Source: Cannabis sativa (Eukaryota > Streptophyta > Magnoliopsida > Rosales > Cannabaceae). Taken from it: a stretch of DNA of 64,000 nucleotides. Position numbers and translations under genes: made by a program. The first letter of the stretch is position 1, and each line of letters starts with the position of its first letter. Of the stretch, positions 49,201 through 62,516 are shown one piece after another. The notes under the pieces are model-generated. The model did no database searches. It saw only the letters and a list, made by a program, of their open reading frames with translations, and was not told the origin of the DNA. The stretch spans positions 73,459,595 to 73,523,594 of the forward strand of contig NC_083601.1 of NCBI RefSeq assembly GCF_029168945.1. The letters run 5' to 3'.

Positions 49201-50948
49201 GAAACCCTAAACAACCGCCATGCAATAAATCTCTAGCTGACATGGCCGAAATCACCGGGATCCGGGATCCCTGAACTGAACCGACAAACACAAATGGTTC
49301 TTCACTTTCCGGTTGGAAGATCACCATCTTCCTTTTACAATCTATACTCGCCGAATATTTAGATAGGAAATCCATTCCTAAAACAATGTCGAACTCTACT
49401 AAACTCATCTCTATCAAGTCAGGACTTAACTCTCTACCATCTATCCTGATCGGCATAGACCTAATCCACCTATTGGAGATAACCAATTCTCCGCCAGGTA
49501 AAAGGGTTCCAAACCCTGATTCATAACTATCGTACGGTCTACCCAATTTACTAAAGACTCTGGCCGCCACATAAGAATGTGTAGCCCCAGAATCAAACAG
49601 CACTGAATATAGCGAGTTATTAATAGAAAGCTGACCTGTGACAACTGATGGGCTGGCATCTGCATCAGCCTGAGTGATAGCGAACACCCTGGCTGGAGTG
49701 GGTATCGCTGGAGCTCTCGGTGCCTCTGATCGGAGTTGGGGACAGTCCCTCTTGAAATGTCCGGGCATGCCACAGTGAAAGCATCCCTGACCTTTGCACT
49801 CACCCCGATGGTGCCTTTTGCAGCTAGGGCACTCGGGATAGGAGAAGCGGGTCTCAGTACCACCAGGACGACTCCTCGTTCGGTTCCCGGAACCTCTTGT
49901 TCTGACTCGAGCCACTGGAAGCAGTGGGTGCTCTCTTCCTCTGATCAATGGCCGAACCACTACTCCCCCTGCTAAAGCCTGATCCAGGAGGGGTAGGAGC
50001 CCCGCCACTCGCCAGAGTGCTAGCTGACTCCGACATACACCCAACTGCGCCCTCAGCTCGCAGTGCCTTCTCCACCATCTGAGCATAGGTGGTGTTGTCG
50101 TCTGTGGTGATCATCAAATCATGCTTGATCTTGGCATTCAACCCGTCCAGATACTTCTCTTTCTTGCTGAAGTCGGTCCGCACAATTCCCGAGGCTAACC
50201 TCGCCAACCGATCAAACTGAGTAGTATACTCGGTGACGCTCATATTCTCACGCTGGGTCAGGTGAGCGAACTCTTTCCTCTTGGCGCTTCTGACCGCCCC
50301 ATTGTAATACTTTGCGTTGAAGAGTTCCTGGAACCTTTCCCAGGTCATGGTGGTGACGTCGTGAATCTGAGACACCATGTCCCACCAGACCAGAGCGTCC
50401 TCCTGGAACTGGAAAGTGGCGCACACCACTCTATCATTACCGGTGACACCCATGAAGTTTAGGATCTTGGTAATCACCGTCAGCCACTGCTCGGCTTTCA
50501 TCACGTCCGGACCTCCCAGGAAAACCGGAGGTGCTTGCTTTCGGAACCGTTCGTACAGAGGTTCCAATCTATTGGCCGCCACCACTATCTCGGCCTGGGC
50601 AGCAGGGGCAGGTGCCACTGGAACTCCAGGCACAGGAACTGCAGGAGCACCCTGCTGTCTCAACCTCTGAATCTCGAGGTCTTGTTCTTCTATTCGGGAT
50701 TGCATTTCCGCAAACCGTACCTCCCAATTCTGGGCTCCCTGATCGGCTGGGGGAGCCTGGGCAGCCTGTGGCGGGTTCTCATCACCCCGACCACGAGCCC
50801 TGCCTCGGGGACTTCTACCTCGGCCCCTAACAAGCGGGGGAAACTGAGCTCCCTGACCTTGATTCGACCCCACTGAGTTGCCCTGACTCCTGGTAGTCCG
50901 CCTGGCGTCCATCTGATTAGAACCGCCTGCGAAACCAAGAGTTGGCAT
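46252..50948 (-). pseudogene. Gag-Pol polyprotein of gypsy copy 1 (broken)
   Basis: Four pieces in order on the minus strand. Gag lies at 50948 to about 49865 (capsid core with [10 protein letters not shown] and FNAKYYN). Zinc knuckle ([14 protein letters not shown]), protease (DSGATHSYV) and the start of reverse transcriptase run from about 49863 to 48749. The rest of reverse transcriptase (FIDDILVYS), RNase H and integrase with HHCC and D-D-E are at 48661-46661. The integrase tail with a chromodomain-like end ([20 protein letters not shown]) is at 46746-46252. Breaks: a small deletion before the knuckle (about 49868-49890), a base lost near 48768 and one gained near 48652, and an extra T near 46721 shared with copy 2. 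The first three fall at CNG words and may be sequence errors. Confidence 0.9.
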
Positions 50949-51178
50949 ATCAGGTCGTATTCAAGGAGAGCTTACTAATGCCGCTTAATTTGGAAATTAA
51001 AAACGAAACATGCGCCTATTCTACTATTAGGCTACTAACATGCTTCCTAACAGGCTTTTCTTTTTCATAACTGAATAAAATAAACTACTAAAGCAATAAA
51101 TGCTTACTGAACCGTGAAACGAGCTAACTGCTGATGATGATTGTACATGTCGTGACGATCTTCGGAAGACAACCTGGC

Positions 51179-51191
51179 GGCTCTGATACCA
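51179..51191 (-). other. Primer-binding site of gypsy copy 1
   Basis: TGGTATCAGAGCC on the minus strand, three bases from LTR M. It is the standard initiator-Met site. Confidence 0.9.
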
Positions 51192-51194
51192 AAT

Positions 51195-53534
51195 TGTAAC
51201 ACCCTAACTAACATAGGCGTATTACGTGATTTCTTAAACATGCTGTGCAGCTCGTTGCTAATCAACGAGGTTTATGGAAAACGTGATGAATTAAAATTTT
51301 TGCTTTTTAATTAAACTTATAAAATAATATTACAAAAGACTCGGGATCCCGATTACAAAATCATTTACAAAAAGATTTAACTGTTTATACAAAATAATGT
51401 CGCCTAGCGACCAGTTATAAAATCAGCCTCGCTGTCCCGATGATCGTACACTCCAGGCCTAACCGCCCCGACATGTACAATCTTCACAAGCTCGCTCACG
51501 GTCCATCAACTTTAGCCTTGCCTTTACCTACACATAAACGTAGAACTGTGAGTCGACAGACTCAGTAAGAAAAGCATAATAATATTCATACATAATCCCG
51601 GTCATGATCAGACGCCCATACCCCTGATCATAACCCTAGCTGCCGTGTCCAACACGATACTGAGTCCCGCTACTGCCGTGTCCAACACGGTACTGAGCCA
51701 CTACTGCCATGTCCAACATGGTACTGAGTTCTGAACGTTCATAGGGACGGTACTATTGACACGTAATAGCCTGATCGGTCGAACCGGTCATACTCCGCCG
51801 CCTTGGTCATACTCGACTGTACCGACGTATTACTATATCCTCCGATCGGTCGAACCGGTCATACTCCGGCCGTTGGTCATACTCCGGCTGTCACCGACGG
51901 GATACGTCAATAGTACGGAACCACCAACCAAGTGTCGGCTGAATCGGTCGAACCGGTCATACTCCGCCGTTGGTCATACTCCGACTGTACCGACGTGACG
52001 GGGTTGGATGGTTCGAAGCCAACATACATAACTAATGTAATCTAATAGGCTTCCTACATGCACGCTAAACATGTAATCTACATATGCATCTTTGTTATAC
52101 TAATCTTACGGATTCCGAATTCGGGTGTGCCGGTCAACCCGACCGGAACTTTAGCCGAGCGGCGGACATGTGCTCCTAAACCATAAAAATCACAACACTA
52201 TAAGTGACACGCTAAATCACTTCCCGGGGACTTAAACTAGGAACTAAAAGTTTCCCTATCGATAAAAAGCATGGCAATACCCCCTAAAACATAAAAACGA
52301 GGAAAACACGGGATTCTGAAAATTCCCCAACCGGATTCGCAACGAATTCGGTTCGGGAATTACTGGACCCTCATCCGAATTCCGGTTGCACAACCGGAAT
52401 TCTGGTTCCTCGTAGAAAACACACAAAAATCCATAACTCATTCAAATCAAACCCAATTCATACCAAACCTTCCAGACCTGTTCTAAATACCCCAAAGAAC
52501 ACTTCCAAAGCATTAAAACAACCCAGAAATCACAGATACGAAAATTGCCATTAAAGCTCCAAGCTTTGAGTTCAAAACTCAAGCTTGGCTAAACCCCTCT
52601 AACATGCATTCAAACCTGTTTAAATCTACTTAAATATGCATGACTAAGCTTCTGAAAACAACTAAAAATATTAACAATATTACAGCAACAGAATCTAACC
52701 AACTCTCTTTGAAAACCATAGTTTTAACATAGAAACTCATAACTTTACCCCACCTAACTATCATGCTTCAAAACAACTTAGATAACCCTAATCTAACAAG
52801 CTTTAAACCTCTGAAATTAAGAACAAATTCACAGCAACAACAACAACTAACAAACATGCATGCATCAACCATTTTCATCATTTTTTTCCAAGAAAGTAAA
52901 GGAATAAAATTAGGAACACATACCACACAAGAGATCACCCAAAACTTGCTGAAAACTACAAGATTCACAAGGAAAAATCTCCTTTTCCTTGCTGCACAAT
53001 GAAGCCGAAATGGAGAGGGAAAGAGAGATAGAGAGAGCTTTGAAAATTCTATTTTTTTTTCTAAGTGTAATTTTGTTGTAAAATGGAAAATGAATAAAAG
53101 ACACCTATAACAATTCATTTCAGCCAAATAAATCATAAATAACATTTATTTTTCATTTAATAAAAGTCACTAAAAGACAAAATACTAATGGGGCAAAAAG
53201 ACCATTTTGCCCCTCCACACCAAAACCACATAAATCACACTAAAGGGGTATTTTTGGGAAATTCTAAATTCCCGGCCATTCCCGACATTCCCAATGTCTA
53301 ATAAACCGTCCCAACTACTAACATACTAAGTTGTGATTTCTACCGAGCCAAACACCGAGTTCCAAAATACGAGGTAATAGGAAATGCAAAATATGAAAAC
53401 TACTGAATGACATAAAATGCATCACTGAATTCAATAAATAACAGTATAATAAATTATTTAAATAGCTATAAATAATTTTCATAATTAATCATAATTAACT
53501 GCTAATTTCCAAATTAAACTAACCGGGCTTTACA
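51195..53534 (-). repeat. Middle LTR (M), a mosaic of L and R
   Basis: 2340 bp, shared by the two interiors. From its low-coordinate end to about 52413 it agrees with R at sites where L and R differ (51233, 51243, 51288, 51302, 51418, 51446, 52413). From 52483 on it agrees with L (52483, 52672, 52691, 52781 and later). The repeat units at 51770-51990 and the stretches near 52110-52165 and 53370 differ from both, mostly at CTG, CAG and CCGG words. Confidence 0.9.
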
Positions 53535-53535
53535 A

Positions 53536-56500
53536 CTATCCCCCCCTTAAAAGGATTTCGTACCCGAAATCTAACCTGAATAACTCTGGATATTGAGCTC
53601 TCATATCTGACTCTAGCTCCCAGGTGGCTTCCTCCACCTTGCTGTTTCTCCAGAGAACCTTGACCAATGCTATGGTCTTATTCCGAAGGACTTTATCCTT
53701 TCTATCCAGGATCTGCACTGGCTGCTCTTCATAAGTCATGTCTGGCTGCAGCTCAAGGCTCTCATAACTGAGTATATGAGAGGGATCTGAAACGTATTTT
53801 CTCAACATCGAGACATGGAATATGTTGTGAACTGCTGATAAGGGTGGAGGCAATGCTAACCGAAATGCCACTTGACCTATTTTCTCGAGAATCTCGAAAG
53901 GTCCTGTAAATCTAGGGCATAACTTGCCTCTTTTCCCGAAACGTTTAATCCCCTTCATCGGAGATACCCGTAAAAACACATCTCTGCGTTTCGGATCTGC
54001 GTAAACTCTTCTGTCTGCTCTGTGAGGCAAGCATTCTAGCTTTTATCTTCTCTATTGCCTCATTGGTCCGCTGCACTGACTCTGGACCTAGGTATTTCCT
54101 CTCCCCTGTCTCATCCCAATGGATAGGAGATCTACATTTCCTACCGTATAACAGTTCATAGGGAGCCATCCCTATCGTACTCTGATAACTGTTGTTGTAA
54201 GAAAATACTATCAACGGTAGATACTTATTCCATGAGCCTTCAAAGTCCATAACACAGGCTCTCAACATGTCCTCCAATATCTGAATTGTCCTTTCGGACT
54301 GACCATCTGTCTGAGGATGGAATGCTGTACTTAATTTCAGCTTTGTACCCATTGCTCGTTGCAAACTCTGCCAAAATTTGGAGGTGAACTTCGGATCCCT
54401 GTCCGAAACTATAGACTTCGGTACCCCGTGAAGTCTTACTATCTCTCTGACATACAACACTGCCAACTGATCTACTGTAAATGTTGTTCTAACCGGCAGA
54501 AAATGAGCAGACTTCGTAAATCGATCCACCACTACCCAGATGGAATCAAATAAACCCGTGGTCCTAGGTAACCCGACCACAAAATCCATCGTGATATCTT
54601 CCCATTTCCATTCTGGTAGGGTTAGAGGCTGCAACAACCCTGCTGGTCTCTGATGTTCAGCCTTAATCTGCTGACAAGTGAGGCATCTCGATACGAATTC
54701 TACCAAATTCTTCTTCATACCGCTCCACCAGAAGTACGGTTTCAAATCTTGGTACATCTTAGTGGTGCCGGGATGCAGAGAATACGGTGTAGAATGAGCC
54801 TCCTCAAAGATCTCATTCCTAAGTTCCACACTATTCGGAACACAAACCCTAGCTTTATACAAAAGCATCCCGTTATCTGACACTGAAAAGTCTTTGGCTT
54901 GACCAGCCAACACCTCATCTCTGATCTTTACTAAATCTGGATCCGTCATCTGAGCGACTTTTATTCTTTCCAACAGGTCAGATTGCAGCGTTAAGTTGTG
55001 AAGCTGACCTACCACAAACTCAATGCTGGATCTAACCATATCCTCTGCTAGCTGAGGTGAGATCTGAACCATACTAGCTACTTGCCCGGGACCCTTTCTG
55101 CTCAGGGCATCGGCCACTACATTGGCCTTTCCGGGGTGATAGAGGATCTCACAATCGTAATCTTTTACTAATTCCAACCAACGCCTTTGTCTCATATTCA
55201 AATCCTTTTGAGTAAAGAAATACTTGAGACTTTTATGGTCGGTATAGATTTCACACTTTTCCCCGTAAAGGTAATGCCGCCAAATCTTCAATGCGAAAAC
55301 CACCGCGCCCAACTCTAGGTCATGAGTTGGGTATCGCTGCTCATAATCCTTTAACTGACGGGAGGCATAAGCGATAACCCGATCGGCTTGCATCAACACA
55401 CACCCCAAACCCTGTTTGGATGCGTCACAATAAACTACGAACTTCTCCTTATCTGAAGGCAAAGCTAGCACTGGAGCGGTAATCAACCTCTGCTTTAGCT
55501 CCTGAAAACTAGCTTCGCACTTGTCTGACCAAATAAATTGCTGATTTTTCTTTGTAAGTTCGGTTAGGGACATTGAAATTTTTGAAAACCCTTCCACGAA
55601 CCTACGGTAGTACCCAGCTAAACCCAAGAAGCTTCTGATCTCCGTCACTGTCTTCGGTCTCGGCCAATCCCTGACGGATTCGATCTTCCCGGGATCCACC
55701 TTGATCCCATCTTTGCTCACAATGTGCCCTAGGAAAGACACCTGAGATAGCCAGAACTCACATTTCTTGAACTTGGCATAAAGCTTATGTTCCCGAAGCC
55801 GTTGCAGTACCATCTGAAGATGTAACTCATGCTCCTCTTCTGATTGAGAGTACACGAGGATGTCGTCGATAAACACAATCACACAGATATCGAGGAAATC
55901 CTTGAATACTCTATTCATCAAATCCATGAATGCTGCAGGAGCATTGGTTAGTCCGAATGACATAACCAGAAATTCGTAATGTCCATACCTAGTGCGGAAA
56001 GCCGTCTTCGGAATGTCCTCCTCTCGGGTTCTCAACTGATGATAACCCGAACGGAGATCAATCTTAGAAAAGACCGTCTTCCCCTGAAGCTGATCGAACA
56101 AATCATCGATCCTAGGTAATGGATATTTATTCTTCACCGTCAGCTTGTTCAATTCCCTGTAGTCGATGCACATCCTCATAGATCCATCCTTCTTCTTGAC
56201 GAATAAAACCGAGGCTCCCCAGGGTGACACACTGGGCCGAATAAACCCTATGTCAAGCAACCCTTGGAGCTGAATCTTTAATTCCTTAAGTTCAGCTGGA
56301 GCCATTCTATATGGGGCTTTGGAAACCGGTTCCACCCCTGGTGCCAAGTCTATCACGAAGTCAATCTCCCGCTGAGGTGGTAACCCTGGAAGTTCTTCGG
56401 GAAAAACATCCAAAAATTCCCGAACCACCTTGATGTCCTCTGGCCGAATGGTATCTGGTCGAGTGGTGTCCACCACCACGGCCAGAAACCCTAAACAACC

Positions 56501-58238
56501 GCCATGCAATAAATCTCTAGCTGACATGGCCGAAATCACCGGGATCCGGGATCCCTGAACTGAACCGACAAACACAAATGGTTCTTCACTTTCCGGTTGG
56601 AAGATCACCATCTTCCTTTTACAATCTATACTCGCCGAATATTTAGATAGGAAATCCATTCCTAAAACAATGTCGAACTCTACTAAACTCATCTCTATCA
56701 AGTCAGGACTTAACTCTCTACCATCTATCCTGATCGGCATAGACCTAATCCACCTATTGGAGATAACCAATTCTCCGCCAGGTAAAAGGGTTCCAAACCC
56801 TGATTCATAACTATCGTACGGTCTACCCAATTTACTAAAGACTCTGGCCGCCACATAAGAATGTGTAGCCCCAGAATCAAACAGCACTGAATATAGCGAG
56901 TTATTAATAGAAAGCTGACCTGTGACAACTGATGGGCTGGCATCTGCATCAGCCTGAGTGATAGCGAACACCCTGGCTGGAGTGGGTATCGCTGGAGCTC
57001 TCGGTGCCTCTGATCGGAGTTGGGGACAGTCCCTCTTGAAATGTCCGGGCATGCCACAGTGAAAGCATCCCTGACCTTTGCACTCACCCCGATGGTGCCT
57101 TTTGCAGCTAGGGCACTCGGGATAGGAGAAGCGGGTCTCAGTACCACCAGGACGACTCCCTCTGTTCTGGTTCCCCCGGAACCTCTTGTTCTGACTCGAG
57201 CCACTGGAAGCAGTGGGTGCTCTCTTCCTCTGATCAATGGCCGAACCACTACTCCCCCTGCTAAAGCCTGATCCAGGAGGGGTAGGAGCCCCGCCACTCG
57301 CCAGAGTGCTAGCTGACTCCGACATACACCCAACTGCGCCCTCAGCTCGCAGTGCCTTCTCCACCATCTGAGCATAGGTGGTGTTGTCGTCTGTGGTGAT
57401 CATCAAATCATGCTTGATCTTGGCATTCAACCCGTCCAGATACTTCTCTTTCTTGCTGAAGTCGGTCCGCACAATTCCCGAGGCTAACCTCGCCAACCGA
57501 TCAAACTGAGTAGTATACTCGGTGACGCTCATATTCTCACGCTGGGTCAGGTGAGCGAACTCTTTCCTCTTGGCGCTTCTGACCGCCCCATTGTAATACT
57601 TTGCGTTGAAGAGTTCCTGGAACCTTTCCCAGGTCATGGTGGTGACGTCGTGAATCTGAGACACCATGTCCCACCAGACCAGAGCGTCCTCCTGGAACTG
57701 GAAAGTGGCGCACACCACTCTATCATTACCGGTGACACCCATGAAGTTTAGGATCTTGGTAATCACCGTCAGCCACTGCTCGGCTTTCATCACGTCCGGA
57801 CCTCCCAGGAAAACCGGAGGTGCTTGCTTTCGGAACCGTTCGTACAGAGGTTCCAATCTATTGGCCGCCACCATTATCTCGGCCTGGGCAGCAGGGGCAG
57901 GTGCCACTGGAACTCCAGGCACAGGAACTGCAGGAGCACCCTGCTGTCTCAACCTCTGAATCTCGAGGTCTTGTTCTTCTATTCGGGATTGCATTTCCGC
58001 AAACCGTACCTCCCAATTCTGGGCTCCCTGATCGGCTGGGGGAGCCTGGGCAGCCTGTGGCGGGTTCTCATCACCCCGACCACGAGCCCTGCCTAGGGGA
58101 CTTCTACCTCGGCCCCTAACAAGCGGGGGAAACTGAGCTCCCTGACCTTGATTCGACCGGCAGGTTGCTTGCCCGACTCACAGTAGTCCGCCTGGCGTCC
58201 ATCTGATTAGAACCGCCTGCGAAACCAAGAGTTGGCAT
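53536..58238 (-). CDS. Gag-Pol polyprotein of gypsy copy 2 (nearly intact)
   Basis: One frame of 1349 codons (57994-53945) holds most of Gag, the CCHC knuckle (about residues 308-322), protease DSGAT (about 372), reverse transcriptase with FIDDILVYS (about 707) and RNase H (from about 850). Integrase has its zinc-binding region ending CLTCQQIK (about 1105) and the D-D-E core to about 1232. Two breaks remain. An extra base in the Gag N-terminus (58165-58190, at CTG words) separates the usual starts at 58238 or 58202. An extra T near 54005 shifts the integrase tail into a second frame (54030-53536, 164 codons) with the chromodomain-like end; about eight residues expected after YADPKRRDV also seem missing. 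The tail type places the element in the Tekay (Del) chromovirus clade. Chromodomains of this clade are thought to steer insertion into heterochromatin. Confidence 0.92.
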
Positions 58239-58468
58239 ATCAGGTCGTATTCAAGGAGAGCTTACTAATGCCGCTTAATTTGGAAATTAAAAACGAAACA
58301 TGCGCCTATTCTACTATTAGGCTACTAACATGCTTCCTAACAGGCTTTTCTTTTTCATAACTGAATAAAATAAACTACTAAAGCAATAAAGGCTTACTGA
58401 ACCGTGAAACGAGCTAACTGCTGATGATGATTGTACATGTCGTGACGATCTTCGGAAGACAACACAGC

Positions 58469-58481
58469 GGCTACGATACCA
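58469..58481 (-). other. Altered primer-binding site of gypsy copy 2
   Basis: TGGTATCGTAGCC on the minus strand, against TGGTATCAGAGCC in copy 1. The change is at a CTG/CAG word; if real it would weaken priming. Confidence 0.7.
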
Positions 58482-58484
58482 AAT

Positions 58485-60830
58485 TGTAACACCCTAACTA
58501 ACATAGGCGTATTACGTGATTTCTTAAACATGCTGTGCAGCTCGTTGCTAATCAACGAGGTTTATGGAAAACGTGATGAATTAAAATTTTTGCTTTTTAA
58601 TTAAACTTATAAAATAATATTACAAAAGACTCGGGATCCCGATTACAAAATCATTTACAAAAAGATTTAACTGTTTATACAAAATAATGTCGCCTAGCGA
58701 CCAGTTATAAAATCAGCCTCGCTGTCCCGATGATCGTACACTCCAGGCCTAACCGCCCCGACATGTACAATCTTCACAAGCTCGCTCACGGTCCATCAAC
58801 TTTAGCCTTGCCTTTACCTACACATAAACGTAGAACTGTGAGTCGACAGACTCAGTAAGAAAAGCATAATAATATTCATACATAATCCCGGTCATGATCA
58901 GACGCCCATACCCCTGATCATAACCCTAACTGCCGTGTCCAACACGATACTGAGTCCCGCTACTGCCGTGTCCAACACGGTATCGAGCCCCATCGCCATG
59001 TCCAACATGGTACTGAGTTCTGAACGTTCATAGGGACGGTACTATTGACACGTAATAGCCTGATCGGTCGAACCGGTCATACTCCGGCTGCTGGTCATAC
59101 TCCAGCCTGTACCGACGTATTACTATATCCTCCTGATCGGTCGAACCGGTCATACTCCGGCTGTTGGTCATACTCCAGCCTGTACCGACGGGATACGTCA
59201 ATAGTACGGAACCACCAACCAAGTGTCAGCCTGAACGGTCGAACCGGTCATACTCCGGCTGCTGGTCATACTCCAGCCTGTACCGACGTGACAGGGTTGG
59301 ATGGTTCGAAGCCAACATACATAACTAATGTAATCTAATAGGCTTCCTACATGCACGCTAAACATGTAATCTACATATGCATACTGTTATACTAATCTTA
59401 CCTGGATTCGAATTCGGTGTGTCGTCAACTTGTTGGAACTTTAGCTGAGCGGCGGATTACAGGCTCCTAAACCATAAAAATCACAACACTATAAGTGACA
59501 CGCTAAATCACTTCCCGGGGACTTAAACTAGGAACTAAAAGTTTCCCTATCGATAAAAAGCATGGCAATACCCCCTAAAACATAAAAACGAGGAAAACAC
59601 GGGATTCTGAAAATTCCCCAACCGGTTCTGCAACCAGAATTCCGGTTCTGGGAATTACTGGACCCTCATCCGGAATTCCGGTTGCACAACCGGAATTCTG
59701 GTTCCTCGTAGAAAACACACAAAAATCCATAACTCATTCAAATCAAACCCAATTCATACCAAACCTTCCAGACCTGTTTTAAATACCCCAAAGAACACAT
59801 CCAAAGCATTAAAACAACCCAGAAATCACAGATACGAAAATTGCCATTAAAGCTCCAAGCTTTGAGTTCAAAACTCAAGCTTGGCTAAACCCCTCTAACA
59901 TGCATTCAAACCTGTTTAAATCTACTTAAATATGCATGACTAAGCTTCTGAAAACAACTAAAAATATCAACAATATTACAGCAACAAAATCTAACCAACT
60001 CTCTTTGAAAACCATAGTTTTAACATAGAAACTCATAACTTTACCCCACCTAACTATCATGCTTCAAAACAACTTAAATAACCCTAATCTAACAAGCTTT
60101 AAACCTCTGAAATTAAGAACAAATTCACAGCAACAACAACAACTAACAAACATGCATGCATCAACCATTTTCATCATTTTTTTCCAAGAAAGTAAAGGAA
60201 TAAAATTAGGAACACATACCACACAAGAGATCACCCAAAACTTGCTGAAAACTACAATATTCACAAGGAAAAATCTCGTTTTCCTTGCTGCACAATGAAG
60301 CCGAAATGGAGAGGGAAAGAGAGATAGAGAGAGCTTTGAAAATTCTATTTTTTTTTTCTAAGTGTAATTTTGTTGTAAAATGGAAAATGAATAAAAGACA
60401 CCTATAACAATTCATTTCAGCCAAATAAATCATAAATAACATTTATTTTTCATTTAATAAAAGTCACTAAAAGACAAAATACAAATGGGGCAAAAAGACC
60501 ATTTTGCCCCTCCACACCAAAACCACATAAATCACACTAAAGGGGCATTTTTGGGAAATTCTAAATTCCCGGCCATTCCCGACATTCCCAATGTCTAATA
60601 AACCGTCCCAACTACTAACATACTAAGTTGTGATTTCTACTGAGCCAAACACCGAGTTCCAAAATACCGGGCGCCGGAAATGCAAAATATGAAAACTACT
60701 GAATGACATAAAATGCATCACTGAATTTAATAAATAACAGTATAATAAATGATTTAAATAACTATAAATAAATTTCATAATTAATCATAATTAACTGCTA
60801 ATTTCCAAATTAAACTAAGCAGGCTTTACA
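58485..60830 (-). repeat. Right LTR (R) of the tandem gypsy array
   Basis: 2346 bp. It has the same repeat units as L at 59054-59287. It lacks the duplicated stretch unique to L. It ends at the target-duplication half acatt, after which the LTR of E resumes. Confidence 0.92.
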
Positions 60831-62505
60831 ACATTATCAAGATCTGAACCTGGATCTCTTTCTCTCCTTCCGTGATGCTGATTCTCCTTCTTGTTGATTG
60901 GATTCTTCACAATCTTCCACACTATGATTGAGATACCACTAGATGTGTGTGGGCACTCACTCATTCACTCAAGGTTCGAAAATTTAGAAGAAGAAAAGAG
61001 AGGTAGAGAGTGGCGGCTAAGAATTTATTCTGAAGGAATGAGATGCATCATCTTTTTCTTGAAGCCATCACTACCTATTTATAGGTAACCACCTAGGTTT
61101 AGGTTAGAATTATTTGGCATTAAAATAATAGAAAAATAAAATGGTAAATTGCGTTAGTGTGGCCGGCTCAAGGAATGGATAATGGGTCCAATTCGCAATT
61201 TTGCCGTTTTGTCATTTTTCCATCTCATTTTCTCAAAAACGCCAATTTTCCAATTTAACCACTTAAATGCCAATTCCAATTAATTAATAACTAAAAATTA
61301 ATTATTAAATAATATTGTCATTTAATATATTTAATAATTAGACATATAAAGTCTCTTAATTAACAAATAAAACCTAGAATCTCTTTTCTTCACAATTTTG
61401 CCCTTGCTTAGTGAAAATTCATAAACTAGACATAGTCTAACTTTAGAATTATAATTGATTAATTAAAATCAATTAACTGAGTCTTGCAAGCAGTATGGTC
61501 TCAACTAGTATAGGGACCATGGGCCTATATAACCGAGCTTCCAATAAGCCGAACCGAATTTACCAAGTAAATTCCCTAACTTATTAATTCCTTATTGAAT
61601 CCACTCTTAGAACTTGGAATTGCACTCTCAGTCATATAGAACGCTCTATATGTTCCACGATATAGATACGCTATTAATTATCCATTGTTATAATCCTAAT
61701 TTGATCAATGATCCTCTAATAAATGATCTACATAATATAGGATTAAATTACTGTTACACCCTTCAATTTATTTTATCCTTAAAACACTTAGCTCCCTATA
61801 AATGGTATTTCAGCGAAGTGAAATAAGATCTCAACCATTTATCTCTGTTTAGCCAAGCTCGAAGGATATCATCGTTTCACTTCTAAATTCCTATAGAAGT
61901 TATAGATTCCATATTTATGTTAGTGCTCCCATTCAATTATACTATCATGTTCCCAAAATGTACATACTACCCTGACCCAAAAGTAGGCTTAACTAACAAA
62001 TCAAAGAACATGTATAATACTCTTGAGATCGAACCTAATCATATCAGGATTAAGATCATTTGATCTAGGATCAACATGTGATATTGAATTTAATAGACAT
62101 TACGGTAAATTTTAACATATCTAATCAAAGTTCAATATGGGTCCCTTCCGATGTATACTCCATACATCCGATACTGGTAAACTTTGCCAATGCCCTGGAA
62201 AGGACATAACACTTATCCAAGGTGTAAGAATACCTATCGCTGATTATCATGTCAGTCTAAATCCAGTGAAATGACAAATCAGGGAATAAAGTTTCAAACA
62301 TATAATCAAGATTATATTCCACTGTGGTGACAACACTATAATCATTAACAAATACATATGTTGTGGACTTAATAGAATTTATACATTATATATATAATCA
62401 TGAAATAAATCATGTGAAGCATGCAACATAAAATGTTATTTCTTATCTTTATTAGTAAATCTGATTATATTGAAATGGGTTTTATTTAGGGCACAAAACC
62501 CAACA
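60831..62505 (-). repeat. Main part of the 3' LTR of element E
   Basis: Continues the LTR begun at 43714-43901. TATA box at 61075-61084; ends CCCAACA at 62505. Confidence 0.9.
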
Positions 62506-62516
62506 AACTCCCACTT

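Larger units (their letters stand above)
43902..60830 (-). mobile_element. Tandem Tekay-type gypsy array: LTR-internal-LTR-internal-LTR
   Basis: Three LTRs (43902-46250, 51195-53534, 58485-60830; 2349, 2340 and 2346 bp) with ends TGTAA...TTACA on the plus strand alternate with two interiors (4944 and 4950 bp), all on the minus strand. Outer flanks gcatt (43897-43901) and acatt (60831-60835) share CATT and lie at one point of the LTR of E, so the whole array entered as one insertion and grew afterwards. The interiors are nearly identical and share a frameshift. Confidence 0.93.
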
